This document shows positions 1 to 10,705 of a stretch of DNA of 64,000 nucleotides, one piece after another (the first letter of the stretch is position 1; every line of letters begins with the position of its first letter). Location of the stretch: positions 140,375,402-140,439,401 of the forward strand of contig NC_133122.1 in assembly GCF_033568475.1 (NCBI RefSeq), given 5' to 3'. Source of the DNA: Henckelia pumila (Eukaryota; Streptophyta; Magnoliopsida; Lamiales; Gesneriaceae). A model generated the notes under the pieces. The model was not told the DNA's origin, ran no database searches, and worked only from the letters and a program-made list of their open reading frames with translations. A program made the position numbers and the translations under genes.

Positions 1-1239
1 ACGAATCGGAAGCTCCGAAGGCACGATCGAAGCTCCGAACAGGATCGGAAGCTCCGATGAGCGATCGGAGGCATCGATGATATTACGTCAGGCATGACAT
101 GTGGTTGGATTAGAGCGCGGTCATCAAGTGATATTTTGACACGTGGCAGATCAGGATCTTCGGAAGCTCCGATGGCAGGATCGGACGTTCCGATCGAGGT
201 TCGGACGTTCCGATCAAGGATCGGAAGTTCCGATCATTGTCTATAAATAGAAGGCCGAGGCTTCACTTTCATTTGCCAATTCCGAGTTTTCCTTTCCATT
301 CTAGTCCTTTTCGAGTTGTTCTAGCCTTCCTAGGTTTGACCCGGCGATCGGCGAGGAGTTCGGTAGTCGTAGCGTAGTTGTGCCCAAGTTCTGGAGGCAT
401 CGACATCAAAGGGCTAACGACGGACGAGGGTATAGCTTTTGCTTCCTATAAATATTTAGGAGTATGCAATAGCTTAGTTAAGGCTTTTAGAGCACTTTAA
501 TGATAGTAGTATCATTTGGCAGTATAGAGCAGACTATAGGCGTGGACCTAGAGTTGGTAGAGCTTGCACTGTTTTGAGGTACGAAAGTATTGTTCGAGAT
601 ATCCTGACTAAGTATGCATGTATTATGTGACTGCATGATTTATATGCCATGATATTATGCTGCATTCATTTGCATCTTGCTGTATCTCTTTCGAGATGTC
701 TGTTAGTAGGGTTGTACCATATCCTGTTAGTGGATGGACTTCCATCGATTTGGGTCCGGTGTATCCATGGTTATCTCGGTATGGGAGCCACCTCCTGAAG
801 CGACGGCACAGCGTGCTACATACCAGGGCCCGATCTGTCTCTGTTATCTGATCCTTGACCTCGAGTCTATAGGGAGTTCACTTTGCATGCATGTATACTC
901 ATACTCTCGTACTGAGCATTTTATGCTCACGTCTCGTACTCTGTATTTTCTGGACACCCTATGCCATGGGGCAGGTTTGCGATTGGACGAGGAGGGTGGA
1001 TCCAGGAGGGGCTAGTCAGTGGTTGGCCAACTGGAGCTTCGCTTAGGTTTTATTACTGTTGTTTGGGTTGATACAGCTATTCGATTTGGTTGTATATTAT
1101 TTGGATAAATTACAGATTCCTTTACTTGGGGTTGTAAATTGTTTATGGTTTCCGCAAGTTTTATTCTGATATCTGTTTAATTAAGTTAATTGCATGCCTA
1201 AGTTCTGTTTAGTAGGTGATCCGGGTAAGGGTCACTACA
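1..1239 (+). repeat. 5' LTR (truncated by window start)
   Basis: The segment matches 5923-7199 almost base for base and ends in GGTCACTACA, the same end as the 3' LTR. About 66 bp of the LTR start lie left of the window. It lacks about 38 bp present in the 3' LTR near 6030-6075. It contains the palindromic GATCGGAAGCTCCGAT-type boxes, a G-box (ACACGTGGCA, about 139-148) and a TATA box at 242-250. Confidence 0.93.
242..250 (+). promoter_or_regulatory. TATA box of the 5' LTR promoter
   Basis: TATAAATAG lies downstream of the palindrome boxes and a CACGTG G-box. The same arrangement is kept in the 3' LTR at 6202-6210. Transcription of the element would be expected to start about 30 bp downstream, which makes positions 1-270 U3. 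Confidence 0.7.
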
Positions 1240-1243
1240 TTTA

Positions 1244-1255
1244 TGGTATCAGAGC
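1244..1255 (+). other. Primer binding site (initiator tRNA-Met)
   Basis: TGGTATCAGAGC lies 4 nt after the end of the 5' LTR. It is the standard plant LTR-retrotransposon primer site complementary to the 3' end of initiator methionine tRNA. Confidence 0.9.
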
Positions 1256-1304
1256 ATGCAAAAGAATTCTTGGGATTTAGTCTCATCATGAGGTATTTTT
1301 GTAG

Positions 1305-4300
1305 ATGGCAAATCGTGACGATCGGAGTTCTCATGGCAGTGTTGGTGGGCGTTGGGGTGATGCCGACCAGGAGCCTCGTCGAGAACGGCGTCATCGTCAT
1401 CATGACGACGAGCGTTTCACTGTGCGTCGATTCTTAGCTATGGGTCCTAAGCCCTTAGTTGGAGGTGAGTCTCCGGAGGACGCGGAGAACTGGTTAGACC
1501 GCATGGAGATGACTTTTCAGACTTTCCAATGCACCGAGGAGCAGAAGGTGGAGACCCTTGGCTATCTTCTGGATGGGCGTGCGCGCAGGTGGTGGAGGTT
1601 TACTTCTGCACCTTATGTTGCGGCGAGAGGAGTGGCCACCTGGGCCGATTTCCGCACAGCTTTCCAAAAGCGGTATTTTCCTCCGGCACTCCGTCAGTCG
1701 AAGGCAGGCGAGCTACTGAGTCTGCGACAGGGAGCCATGTCTATCGATGAGTATCAGCAGAGGTTCTTTGAATTGCTATCCTATTGCCCCGAGATTGCTG
1801 ATAGCTCAGAGATGAAGTATAATCTGTTCCTTCAGGGCCTTAACCCTGAGATCCATGACCGTGTGGCGGTTGGCGACGACATGTCCTACGAGGGTTTGGT
1901 GAGCCGTTGTCACCAGGCGGAGGACAGCATTCGGCGGAACAGGTCTTTTCCTCAGTCGAGGCCTACTAGTTCTTTGGGTCCCCGTGCCCAAACTTTCAAG
2001 AAGTCTGGATCTTCTTCTTCCTCTGGTTCTGGAGGTGTTGTCTGTTACGGTAAGAAGGACAAGTGTGATCACTGTGGGAAGAACCATCCATCCGAAAAGT
2101 GTCGTAGAGCTTCTGGAGCTTGTTTTCGTTGTGGTGAGACTGGTCATATCCGGAGGGATTGTCCACTGTCTGGGGGAGGCGGTTCTGGTTCTGGTTCAGG
2201 ATCGGGTTCTCAGGCCACCGTTCAGCAGAGGTCGCAGGGACAGTCTGCTGGGAGTTCTCATTTGAGGCCACGAGCTTCTGGCCAGGTGTTTGCCCTGAGA
2301 CATGATCAGGCTGTGGAGGAGAATGAGAAAGTCATCGCAGGTACATTTCTGCTTTATGGTATACCTGCTCTTGTACTTATTGACACTGGTGCATCTCATT
2401 CCTTCATTTCTGCACGTTTTGTTAAGAGGCATAAGTTACCATGCATTGCACTAGACGTAGTGATGTCTGTTTCTACTCCGACGGGCCAATCTGCTTTGGC
2501 TAAGCGTCTAGTGATGGGTTGCCCTTTAGAGTTCGAAGGGAACATTTTGTTAACAAATCTCATGGTCCTGGCGATGGACGACTTTGATTGCATTCTGGGA
2601 ATAGATATGTTGACTACCTATCGAGCTTCAGTGGACTGCTATCAAAGATTAGTACGCTTTTATCCGGAGGGGAGTGAGAGCTGGTTTTTCTATGGTGAGG
2701 GAGCGCGACCCCCGATGCCTTTGGTATCAGCTTTGAGAGCCTGTCGAGCTCTAGAGTCTGGCGGGGAAGGCTACCTTATCTATGCAGTTGATTTGTCCGC
2801 TGAGAGTATTGGGATAGAGAGAATTCCTGTTGTGGATGAATTTCCAGATGTATTTCCTGATAAGATTCCGGGTTTTCCTCCTGCTAGGGAAGTCGAGTTT
2901 GGCATAGAATTGATGCCGGGTACTTCGCCTATTTCTAGAGCACCGTATCGTCTGGCTCCGTCAGAGATGCGTGAGTTGAAGAATCAGCTACAGGATCTTT
3001 TGGACAAGGGGTACATTCGTCCTAGTGTATCTCCTTGGGGAGCTCCTGTTCTCTTCGTGAAGAAGAAGGATGGGTCGATGCGGCTGTGCATTGACTATCG
3101 GCAGCTGAATCGAGTCACTGTGAAGAACAAGTATCCGTTGCCTCGTATTGATGACTTGTTTGACCAGCTACAGGGCACATCAGTTTACTCCAAGATTGAC
3201 TTGAGATCTGGGTATCATCAGTTGAGAGTCCGTGATCAGGACGTAGCCAAGACTGCATTTCGTACTCGCTATAGGCATTACGAGTTCCTAGTGATGCCAT
3301 TTGGTTTGACTAATGCGCCGGCTATATTCATGGATTTGATGAACCGTGTCTTCAGGGAGTATTTGGACAAGTTTTTCGTGGTCTTCATTGACGACATCTT
3401 GGTGTATTCACGTAATACGGAAGAGCATGTTTCTCACTTGCGGTTGGTACTACAGACTCTTCGAGATGAGCAGTTGTACGCCAAGCTGAGCAAGTGTGAG
3501 TTATGGATGGATAGAGTGGTCTTTCTTGGCCATATCATATCCAGGGAGGGGATTTCTGTTGATCCAAACAAGATTGAAGCGGTACTTAATTGGTCGCGTC
3601 CGACGACAGTTGCTGAGATCCGTAGTTTTCTGGGTCTAGCAGGGTATTATCGTCGCTTCATTCTGAACTTCTCTCAGTTAGCTCGACCGTTGACGCAGCT
3701 TACCCGAAAGGGTGTGGATTTTGAGTGGTCCTCTGAGTATGAGGAGAATTTCTGTGAGCTTCGACGGAGGTTGACTTCTGCGCCGGTTTTGGCATTACCG
3801 TCAGGATCTGGAGGGTATGTGGTTTACACGAATGCTTCTCTTCAGGGGTTAGGTTGTGTCCTGACTCAAAATGGGCATGTGATTGCATACGCTTCTAGAC
3901 AGCTGAAACTTCACGAGGACAACTACCCAGTCCATGATTTGGAATTAGCAGCCATTGTGTTCGCTTTGAAGATCTGGCGTCATTATCTGTATGGCGAGAA
4001 ATTTGAGATCTTCACCGACCATAAGAGTCTCAAGTATTTGTTCACTCAGGCGGAGTTGAACATGAGGCAGAGACGTTGTATGGACTTGCTTAAGGACTAT
4101 GATTGCGAGATTAAGTACCATCCGGGAGCTGCTAATCTCACCGCTGATGCTTTGAGTCGCAAGGTGCGACTATCCGCACTTCAGACTTGTTCAATGTCTA
4201 GTGCGATCAGAGACTGTTGTACTTCAGGTTATACCTTCAAGCATAAGAAAGGTATGCAGAGTATCCAGATGTTTGCGATATTATCTGAGCCAGCTTTGTA

Positions 4301-5720
4301 TTCGCGGATCCGAGATGCTCAAATGTCTGATTCGAAGACCAAGCGTTTAGCTCATCTAGCTAACGAGGGTAGCTCGTCTGGATTTCATTATCAGACAGAT
4401 GGCTTTCTGTGTTTTTCTGGTAGGCTTGTGATTCCGCAGGATGAAGAGTTGCGAGAAGAGATTTTGTCTCAGGCACATCGCACTAAGTTGAGTATTCATC
4501 CTGGGAGCAACAAGATGTACAAGGATCTATGTACTCGTTTCTGATGGAAGGGAATGAAACGCAGTGTTTATCAGTTTGTTTCGAGATGTTTGGTGTGTCA
4601 ACAGGTCAAGGCAGAGCACCGACGACCTGGAGGATTGCTTCACAGTCTGCCTATTCCTAAATGGAAATGGGAGTTTATCACAATGGACTTTGTGACTCAT
4701 TTGCCGGTATCCCCGAGGAACTGTGATGCTATCTAGGTTGTGGTGGACCGACTCACCAAGTCAGCGCATTTCATTGCCTATAACCGAGAGTACTCTGTGG
4801 ATCGCATGGCACGGATGTACATTCAGGAGATCGTTCGACTTCATGGAGTGCCTATAAGCATTGTCAGCGATCGGGACCCCAGGTTTACTTCTAGATTCTG
4901 GGGGAGTGTTCAGCGTGCGATGGGTACTACTCTCAGTTTGAGTACTGCCTATCATCCGGAGACTGATGGTCAGTCGGAGCGCACTATCCGTACTTTGGAG
5001 GATATGCTTAGAGCATGCGTCATGGATTTTGGTTCAGCCTGGCAGGATCATTTGCCGTTGATCGAGTTCGCTTACAACAAAAGCTATCATACTAGTATTG
5101 GGATGGCACCTTTTGAGGCGTTGTATGGGCGACGTTGTCGTACTCCACTCTTCTGGGAAGAAGTGGGGGAGAGACAGGCTAAGGGACCGGAGTTTATCCA
5201 GCAGGCGATAGACATTGTTGAGCAAATCAAGAAACAGATTAAGACTGCACAGGATCGTCAGGCCAGTTATGCTAATATCAAGCGTAGGCCCTTGCAGTTC
5301 GAGGTCGGGGAGAAAGTGTTTCTGAGAGTGTCACCTTTTCGCAAGATTCTCAGATTTGGTCTTAAGGGCAAGTTGTCTCCCAGATTTATCGGTCCGTTTG
5401 AGATCTTGGAGAGCATTGGCGATTTGGCTTATCGACTAGCTTTGCCACCGCATCTATCCAGTATTCACGATGTGTTCCACGTATCTCTGTTGCGACGGTA
5501 TGTGGCGGATGAATCTCATATTCTGCAGCGGTCTGAGGTTCAGGTAGACAAGGATTTGACTTATGTTGAGAAACCTCTTCGTATCCTGGATTATAAGGAT
5601 AAGGTTTTACGGAACAAAGTCATTCCTTTGGTTTTAGTTCAGTGGCAGCGCCGAGGCACTGAGGAAGCTACTTGGGAGCATGAGGACAGGATGCGTAAAG
5701 ACCATCCTGATTTGTTTTGA
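1305..5720 (+). pseudogene. gag-pol polyprotein of the Tekay element, two nonsense mutations
   Basis: One frame runs from the ATG at 1305 to the TGA at 5718-5720, interrupted by TGA at 4542-4544 and TAG at 4734-4736. Order in residues of the first part: gag core about 50-190; CCHC knuckle [14 protein letters not shown] about 272-285; aspartic protease with DTG near 359; reverse transcriptase about 530-720 with FIDD in place of YVDD near 694; RNase H about 835-950; then the integrase zinc region, which spans the first stop. The integrase core (VSDRDPRF, later Glu in DGQSERT) and a chromodomain-like tail (LVQWQRRGTEEATWEHED) follow the second stop. Both stops fall where relatives carry Trp, so each is a TGG G-to-A change. 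The first RNase H Asp is Asn (YTNAS). No activity is expected from this copy. Confidence 0.93.
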
Positions 5721-5843
5721 TTTCATTCTTTAAGTTGTATTCAGTTGCAAACTCTGTAAACGTTTGATTTGAAATAAAGAATGTTTCTGATTTCTGTATT
5801 TGCATTCGGTACTTAAGATCTGATTTCGAGGACGAAATATCTT

Positions 5844-5856
5844 AAGTGGGGGAGAA
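5844..5856 (+). other. Polypurine tract
   Basis: AAGTGGGGGAGAA lies directly upstream of the 3' LTR start (TGTAGTAGCC at 5857). This is the expected plus-strand primer site. Confidence 0.85.
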
Positions 5857-7199
5857 TGTAGTAGCCCGTACCCTAATTGAGTAATTAAAGGATTAGTGCT
5901 AATTAATTAAATTGGGTATCGAACGGATCGAAAGCTCCGAAGGCACGATCGGAAGCTCCGAACAGGATCGGAAGCTCCGATGAGCGATCGGAGGCACCGA
6001 TGATATTACGTCAGGCATGACGTGTGGTTGGATCGGAAGCTTAGATCAGGATCGGAAGCTCCGATCACCCCTATCCAAAGTCATCAAGTGATATTTTGAC
6101 ACGTGGCAGATCAAGATCTTCGGAAGCTCCGATGGCAGGATCGGACGTTCCGATCGAGGTTCGGACGTTCCGATCAAGGATCGGAAGTTCCGATCGTTGT
6201 CTATAAATAGAAGGCCGAGGCTTCACTTTCATTTGCCAATTCCGAGTTTTCCTTTCCATTCTAGTCCTTTTCGAGTTGTTCTAGCCTTCCTAGGTTTGAC
6301 CCGGTGGTCGGCGAGGAGTTCGGTAGTCGTAGCGGAGTTGTGCCCAAGTTCTGGAGGCATCGACATCAAAGGGCTAACGACGGACGAAGGTATAGCTTTT
6401 GCTTCCTATAAATATTTAGGAGTATGCAATAGCTTAGTTAAGGCTTTTAGAGCACTTTAATGATAGTAGTATCATTTGGCAGTGTAGAGCAGACAATAGG
6501 CGTGGACCTAGAGTTGGTAGAGCTTGCACTGTTTTGAGGTACGAAAGTACTGTTCGAGATATCCTGACTGAGTATGCATGTATTATGTGACTGCATGATT
6601 TATATGCCATGATATTATGCTGCATTCATTTGCATCTTGCTGTATCTCTTTCGAGATGTCTGTTAGTAGGGTTGTACCCTATCCTATTAGTGGATGGACT
6701 TACATCGATTTGGGTCCGGTGTATCCACGATTATCTCGGTATGGGAGCTACCTTCTGAAGCGACGGCACAGCGTGCTACATACCAGGGCCCGGTCTGTCT
6801 CTGTTATCTGATCCTTGACCTCGAGTCTATAGGGAGTTCACTTTGCATGCATGTATACTCATACTCTCGTACTGAGCGTTTTATGCTCACGTCTTGTACT
6901 CTGTATTTTCTGAACACCCTATGCCATGGGGCAGGTTTGCGATTGGACGAGGAGGGTGGATCCAGGAGGGGCTAGTCAGTGGTTGGCCAGCTGGAGCTTC
7001 ACTTAGGTTTTATTACTGTTGTTTGGGTTGATACAGCTATTCGATTTGGTTGTATATTATTTGGATAAATTACAGATTCCTTTACTTGGGGTTGTAAATT
7101 GTTTATGGTTTCCGCAAGTTTTATTCTGATATCTGTTTAATTAAGTTAATTGCATGCCTAAGTTCTGTTTAGTAGGTGATCCGGGTAAGGGTCACTACA
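5857..7199 (+). repeat. 3' LTR, complete, 1343 bp
   Basis: It starts with TGTAGTAGCC just after the polypurine tract and ends with GGTCACTACA. It contains about ten imperfect palindromes of about 16 bp between 5924 and 6195, then TATAAATAG at 6202-6210. Short ORFs inside both LTRs (657-1015 and 6617-6975) are LTR sequence, not genes. The base run CATGT follows at 7200; the matching 5' target copy is outside the window. Confidence 0.93.
5924..6195 (+). promoter_or_regulatory. Array of palindromic boxes in the LTR U3
   Basis: Roughly ten copies of an imperfect palindrome occur upstream of the TATA box. The commonest form is GATCGGAAGCTCCGAT; variants are GATCGGACGTTCCGAT, GATCGGAAGTTCCGAT and GATCGGAGGCACCGAT. 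An ACACGTGGCA G-box (about 6101-6110) sits among them. The same array is present in the 5' LTR at about 1-235. Repeated dyad boxes upstream of a TATA box suggest binding sites for a dimeric factor, but no factor can be named from sequence alone. Confidence 0.6.
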
Positions 7200-9871
7200 C
7201 ATGTTTAATAAATTCTCTAAGTACTCTAACATGCTAAGACTCAATGCGATGGTCACGGGGCCACTGTCATGCTCACTCATACGTCCTCGCCACCGGTAGG
7301 AGCAACATAAGAATCATCGTAGTTACCTGCACCATATAAGCGTAGTGAGCCTAGGGGCTCAACATGCCTAAACCTTTGTAACAAGGGTTAAAATAATGCA
7401 TCACATAATCATACTAATACATATAATCATCATGAATATGCATGCATGCTCGTAAAATAATGCACCATGAATTCTTGCTAGCCATAACTATGATCATCAT
7501 ACATACATCATAACTAATCATACATAACATAATTGAGCATGTCATAATCTTAAAAACTGAGTATGGTCATATCCATGAATGTGACTAATAACTGTGCCGA
7601 CTGATCAGTCTAAGAACCATCGTACGTGACGGTGGATAAATCCACCTCTATGCTGGTAGTAAACTACCTCTGTGCCAGTGGTAAAACCACTTCTATGCCG
7701 GTAGTAGAACTACCTCTGTGCCGGTGGTAAACCACCTCTGTGCCGCCACATCACTTCAATTTCCATAAAAATATTTTTCATGCTCAATTCTTGATCATAA
7801 ACACATCATAAAATATTTCATGTATGCATGCACTTAAAAATTTGTCCGTAATATATATTTAATTATTTTCATAACATATATACTTATACTTAAAATAAAC
7901 TTCATGCATAAAATAAATTAAATATATATTTCGGACTTAGTAAATTTTCATGGGTTGGTCCAGACTGCTGATCACTCACTCTAAGCCCATTAAACTTAAA
8001 TAAAAGCCCAATAGAAATAAATTTTTAATTAAGTGTCATTAATCATAATTGGGCCTAAATAAAACATTTAAGTCCATTAACTTAATCTAAGCCCAAAAAT
8101 CATTTTTTAGCCCAAATAACTTAATTAAACTTAATTGGACCTAAATAAAAAAATTTAAGCACATTAACTTAATTAAACCCAATAAAACTCTAGACTGGCC
8201 CAAAAATCCACTGACTAGACCAAAAATTTTCATGGGCTCCCAAGCCTATAAAAATCATTGGCTAACTTAAATAAATTATTTAAGGCTCAAATAAAATTAT
8301 TTGGAGCCCCAAATAATTTTCTAATCAATTTAAAAGCCCAAAAACAAATTAAATAAATAAACATTTAAAAATTAAAATACTCGAGCCCGACCCACCTAAC
8401 CCGGACCCGGACCGACCAAACCCAACCCATGACTTGACTGACCCGACCCAGACCCCCTGACCTGACCCAGACCTAACCCAAACACCCAAACTTTGAACCG
8501 CCCTTCCCAGCCTGTATCGACCAGGAGCAGGGTCCCTTCCCGGCATTCGGCTGGCCAACTCCGACCACCAATGGCCGGAGCACCACCACCCATGGCTAGC
8601 CCACATCCAGGGGGTTCTAACATGACAAGAATCAGACCAAGCCATGGCCCGAGGAGTGAGAACAAAGCTCTGCACCAGACGCCTTCTTCCTCCTCTCGCA
8701 CAGACTGAGCAGTCGCCAAACTATCTTTCGTGCGGCTTCCTCCGACCACCAAAGACCATGAAACCACTTCTCACTCTTAGCCAACATCTAAAGCTTTCAA
8801 ACACGACAAACCTCACCCAAAATGGTGTCCTGAGGAATGAGAACGAAGCCTTCTTCCTCAGAACCTTAAACTGTCCGATCTGCTGCACCCGACTTGAACA
8901 GCTTTGACTTGGACCTATCCATCCCCAAACCAACCACATCACTCGACCATATGGACCCTAAGACACCCCTTGACAACTACCATCAGCCCTGGACCGAACC
9001 TTGAAGGAGAAAATCGTGATTATGCAAAGACAACAAGGAACCGTGAGCCATAACAAAGAAAAGAAAGAGATTCATGCTTCAAATCCAAAGTTTTATTGAA
9101 CATGCATGCTATAACTGATAACAACATCATAATAGCTTATATGGCGTGTCAAGGGAGGATTAAACATGCCTTTTAAATATTTGGCGATTAATTATGTGTG
9201 TACGAAGCTTCGGGACGACGAATAGACCAAAAACTACGAAGGGGATTGCTTGATTGGCTATGGGGCTGAGTTTTCTGTGAAGAAGGCGTGAAGAATGGTT
9301 GAAGAAGATGAAGGAGGCGGCTGATGAGATTAAAGGTTTTTGGTTTAATTTTTGGGTAGATAATAGGTTTAAAATTTAAATAAATCAATATATAGATAAT
9401 ATACTATCAAAAACTTTATTTAAAACTCCTAATAATAATAATCTGATGTAAAACCCTTAAATCCCGAAATACTAAAATAGGCTAATTTTAAAAATTAATA
9501 AAAGTTAATAAAGAAACTAATTTTTGGCTAAAAATCAATCCTTAAATAAATATATAATTAAACACTAAATTTTTTTGACAAAATACCTTAAAATATTATT
9601 TTAAGGCTCATAAAACTCATTAAATATTTTTGGCTAAACATTTTGGTAATTCGTCCGTCCACGGTCCCGTCTACGCGATCAAAACAATTAATTTCTCAAA
9701 AATCTAGAAATTCTAAAATAGCGGGTTAAATGCTAAAATAAATTAAATCATGTATATAAATCGCATAATAACACATAAATAATATTTAACCCATATTTCT
9801 AAAAATTTAAATAATTGAATTTCCTTAATTATGCATGCGAATTTACGTATTAAAAATTTTCGGGTGTTACA
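7200..9871 (-). repeat. LTR of a second Tekay family (minus), interrupted by the left-hand element
   Basis: On the plus strand this ends in CGGGTGTTACA, as does the LTR at 57371-60050. The two share many blocks: CATACGTCCTC and CACCGGTAGGAG near 7285-7301, the text around CTGATCAGTCTAAG, the GAGCCC/CCCGACCC pyrimidine-rich block near 8390, and the CCGTCCACGGTCCCGTCTACGCG block near 9654. The start of the LTR is missing because the element at 1-7199 lies inside it. After 9871 comes ATTCA rather than the full polypurine region, so this may be a solo LTR or may have lost its body. ORFs at 8349-8942 lie in LTR sequence and are not genes. Confidence 0.85.
7631..7744. repeat. Tandem array of small hairpins in the LTR, stems covary
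   Basis: Five successive near-perfect palindromes are joined by the 8-nt linker TCTRTGCC/T. They are GGTGGATAAATCCACC (7631), GGTAGTAAACTACC (7655), AGTGGTAAAACCACT (7677), GGTAGTAGAACTACC (7700) and GGTGGTAAACCACC (7723). When the left arm changes (GGTGG, GGTAG, AGTGG) the right arm changes to match (CCACC, CTACC, CCACT). The corresponding place in the LTR at 58079-58152 has the same design with a different linker. Confidence 0.85.
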
Positions 9872-10107
9872 ATTCATGTGACGCCCGGGGCTGAAGAGGC
9901 AGGGAGTGATCGCCGGTGCCAAGAGGTTGCACGGACAATGAGCGGCACCTGGTAGGCTTCTAGGCGGAGGGAGACATGAATGAACCGATCCCGTGCCGGA
10001 ATGAGAGGGAATTCTGAGACTGTGTAGGTATGGGACTACATAGTTGAGGAGGGCTTAAAAGATTTCATATATACTGCTCATATCAAGAATGTGCATCTTT
10101 GTTTCGG

Positions 10108-10197
10108 GAGCTCATCACATAAGAACTCCAAAGTTAAGCGTGCTTGACTTGGGGCAATTTTAGGATGGGTGACCTCATGAGAAGTTTCTCAGGGTGC
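10108..10197 (+). promoter_or_regulatory. 5S rRNA-like internal pol III promoter in Cassandra LTR 1
   Basis: The stretch runs from CTCATCACATAAGAACTCC through AGTTAAGCGTGCTTGA and TAGGATGGGTGACC to AAGTTTCTCAGGGTG. It aligns with the central and 3' half of plant 5S rRNA, including the A and C box positions. The C-box flank is eroded (CTCATGAGAAGT). It is not a functional 5S gene. Confidence 0.8.
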
Positions 10198-10556
10198 GTG
10201 TGAGTGAGGACATAAGCACGCTGAAAAGACCCGTCTTGATATAGTGGGTCGTTACAAATGGTATCAGAGCCGACCTCTCTTAGTACGTATGGTTCGGGGA
10301 CGAACCAAGCGGAAGCTGGTGGGCATGTGACGCCCGGGGCTGAAGAGTCAGGGAGTGATCGCCGGTGCCAAGAGATTGCACGGACAATGAGCTGCTCCTG
10401 GTAGGCTTATAGACGGAGGAAGACATGAATGAACCGATCCCGTGCCGAAATGATAGGGGATTCTGAGACTGTGTAGGTATGGGACTACATAGTTGAGGAG
10501 GGCTTAAAAGATTTCATATGTACTGCTCATATCAAGAAGGTGCATCTTTTTTTTGG

Positions 10557-10646
10557 GAGCTCATCACATAAGAACTCCAAAGTTAAGCGTGCTTAACTTG
10601 GGGCAATTTTAGGATGGGTGATCTCCTGGGAAGTTTCTCAGGGTGC
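10557..10646 (+). promoter_or_regulatory. 5S rRNA-like internal pol III promoter in Cassandra LTR 2
   Basis: This is the same block as in LTR 1. It keeps CTCCTGGGAAGT after the C box, closer to real 5S rRNA than the LTR 1 copy, but has GTGATC in place of GTGACC and GCTTAACTT after the A box. Confidence 0.8.
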
Positions 10647-10705
10647 GTGTGAGTGAGGACAAAAGCACGCTGAAAAGACCCGTCTTGATATAGTGGGTCG
10701 TTACA

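Larger units (their letters stand above)
1..7199 (+). mobile_element. Ty3/gypsy chromovirus (Tekay/Del type), 5' end cut by the window
   Basis: This is an LTR retrotransposon on the plus strand. The order is 5' LTR (from before position 1 to 1239), primer binding site (1244-1255), gag-pol (1305-5720), polypurine tract (5844-5856) and 3' LTR (5857-7199). The LTRs share the TG...CA ends and differ by roughly two dozen substitutions by eye plus one indel of about 38 bp, which suggests a fairly recent insertion. The domain order PR-RT-RNaseH-INT and the C-terminal chromodomain-like tail are typical of plant Tekay/Del chromoviruses. The sequence right of the 3' LTR matches the interior of another Tekay LTR (see 7200-9871), so this copy is nested in that LTR. 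The coding frame is dead through two stops and a changed RNase H residue. Confidence 0.95.
9877..10705 (+). mobile_element. Cassandra-type TRIM with 5S rRNA-like LTRs, complete
   Basis: Two direct repeats of exactly 380 bp (9877-10256 and 10326-10705) start TGTGACGCCC and end GGTCGTTACA. They enclose only 69 bp. That inner part begins with the primer site TGGTATCAGAGC (10259-10270) and ends in a purine-rich run (GAAGCTGGTGGG) before the second LTR. Each LTR contains a 5S rRNA-derived stretch with the A-box-like AGTTAAGCGTGCTT and the C-box-like AGGATGGGTGA. This is the hallmark of Cassandra terminal-repeat retrotransposons in miniature, which encode no protein and rely on other elements. The LTRs differ at about 20 positions by eye. 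The flanking 5-mers (ATTCA, GTAGC) do not match, so the flanks have been altered or the target duplication lost. Confidence 0.9.

Noticed and set aside
657-1015. Two ORFs also found at 6617-6975
   Set aside because: They are identical regions of the two LTRs of one element and show no protein features.
1984-2271. ORFs on both strands across the gag zinc-knuckle region
   Set aside because: Shadows of the gag-pol frame.
7631-7744. CRISPR-like array
   Set aside because: Short spaced repeats in a plant LTR; the repeat units are palindromes with fixed linkers, without unique spacers, and no cas genes exist.
8349-8942. Proline/glycine-rich ORFs on both strands
   Set aside because: They lie in the GC-rich part of a Tekay LTR, overlap on both strands, and correspond to the segment at 58740-59270 of the sister LTR.
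10108-10197. 5S rRNA gene
   Set aside because: Only the central and 3' part resembles 5S, with several changes, and it sits inside a 380-bp LTR repeated twice; it is a Cassandra LTR.
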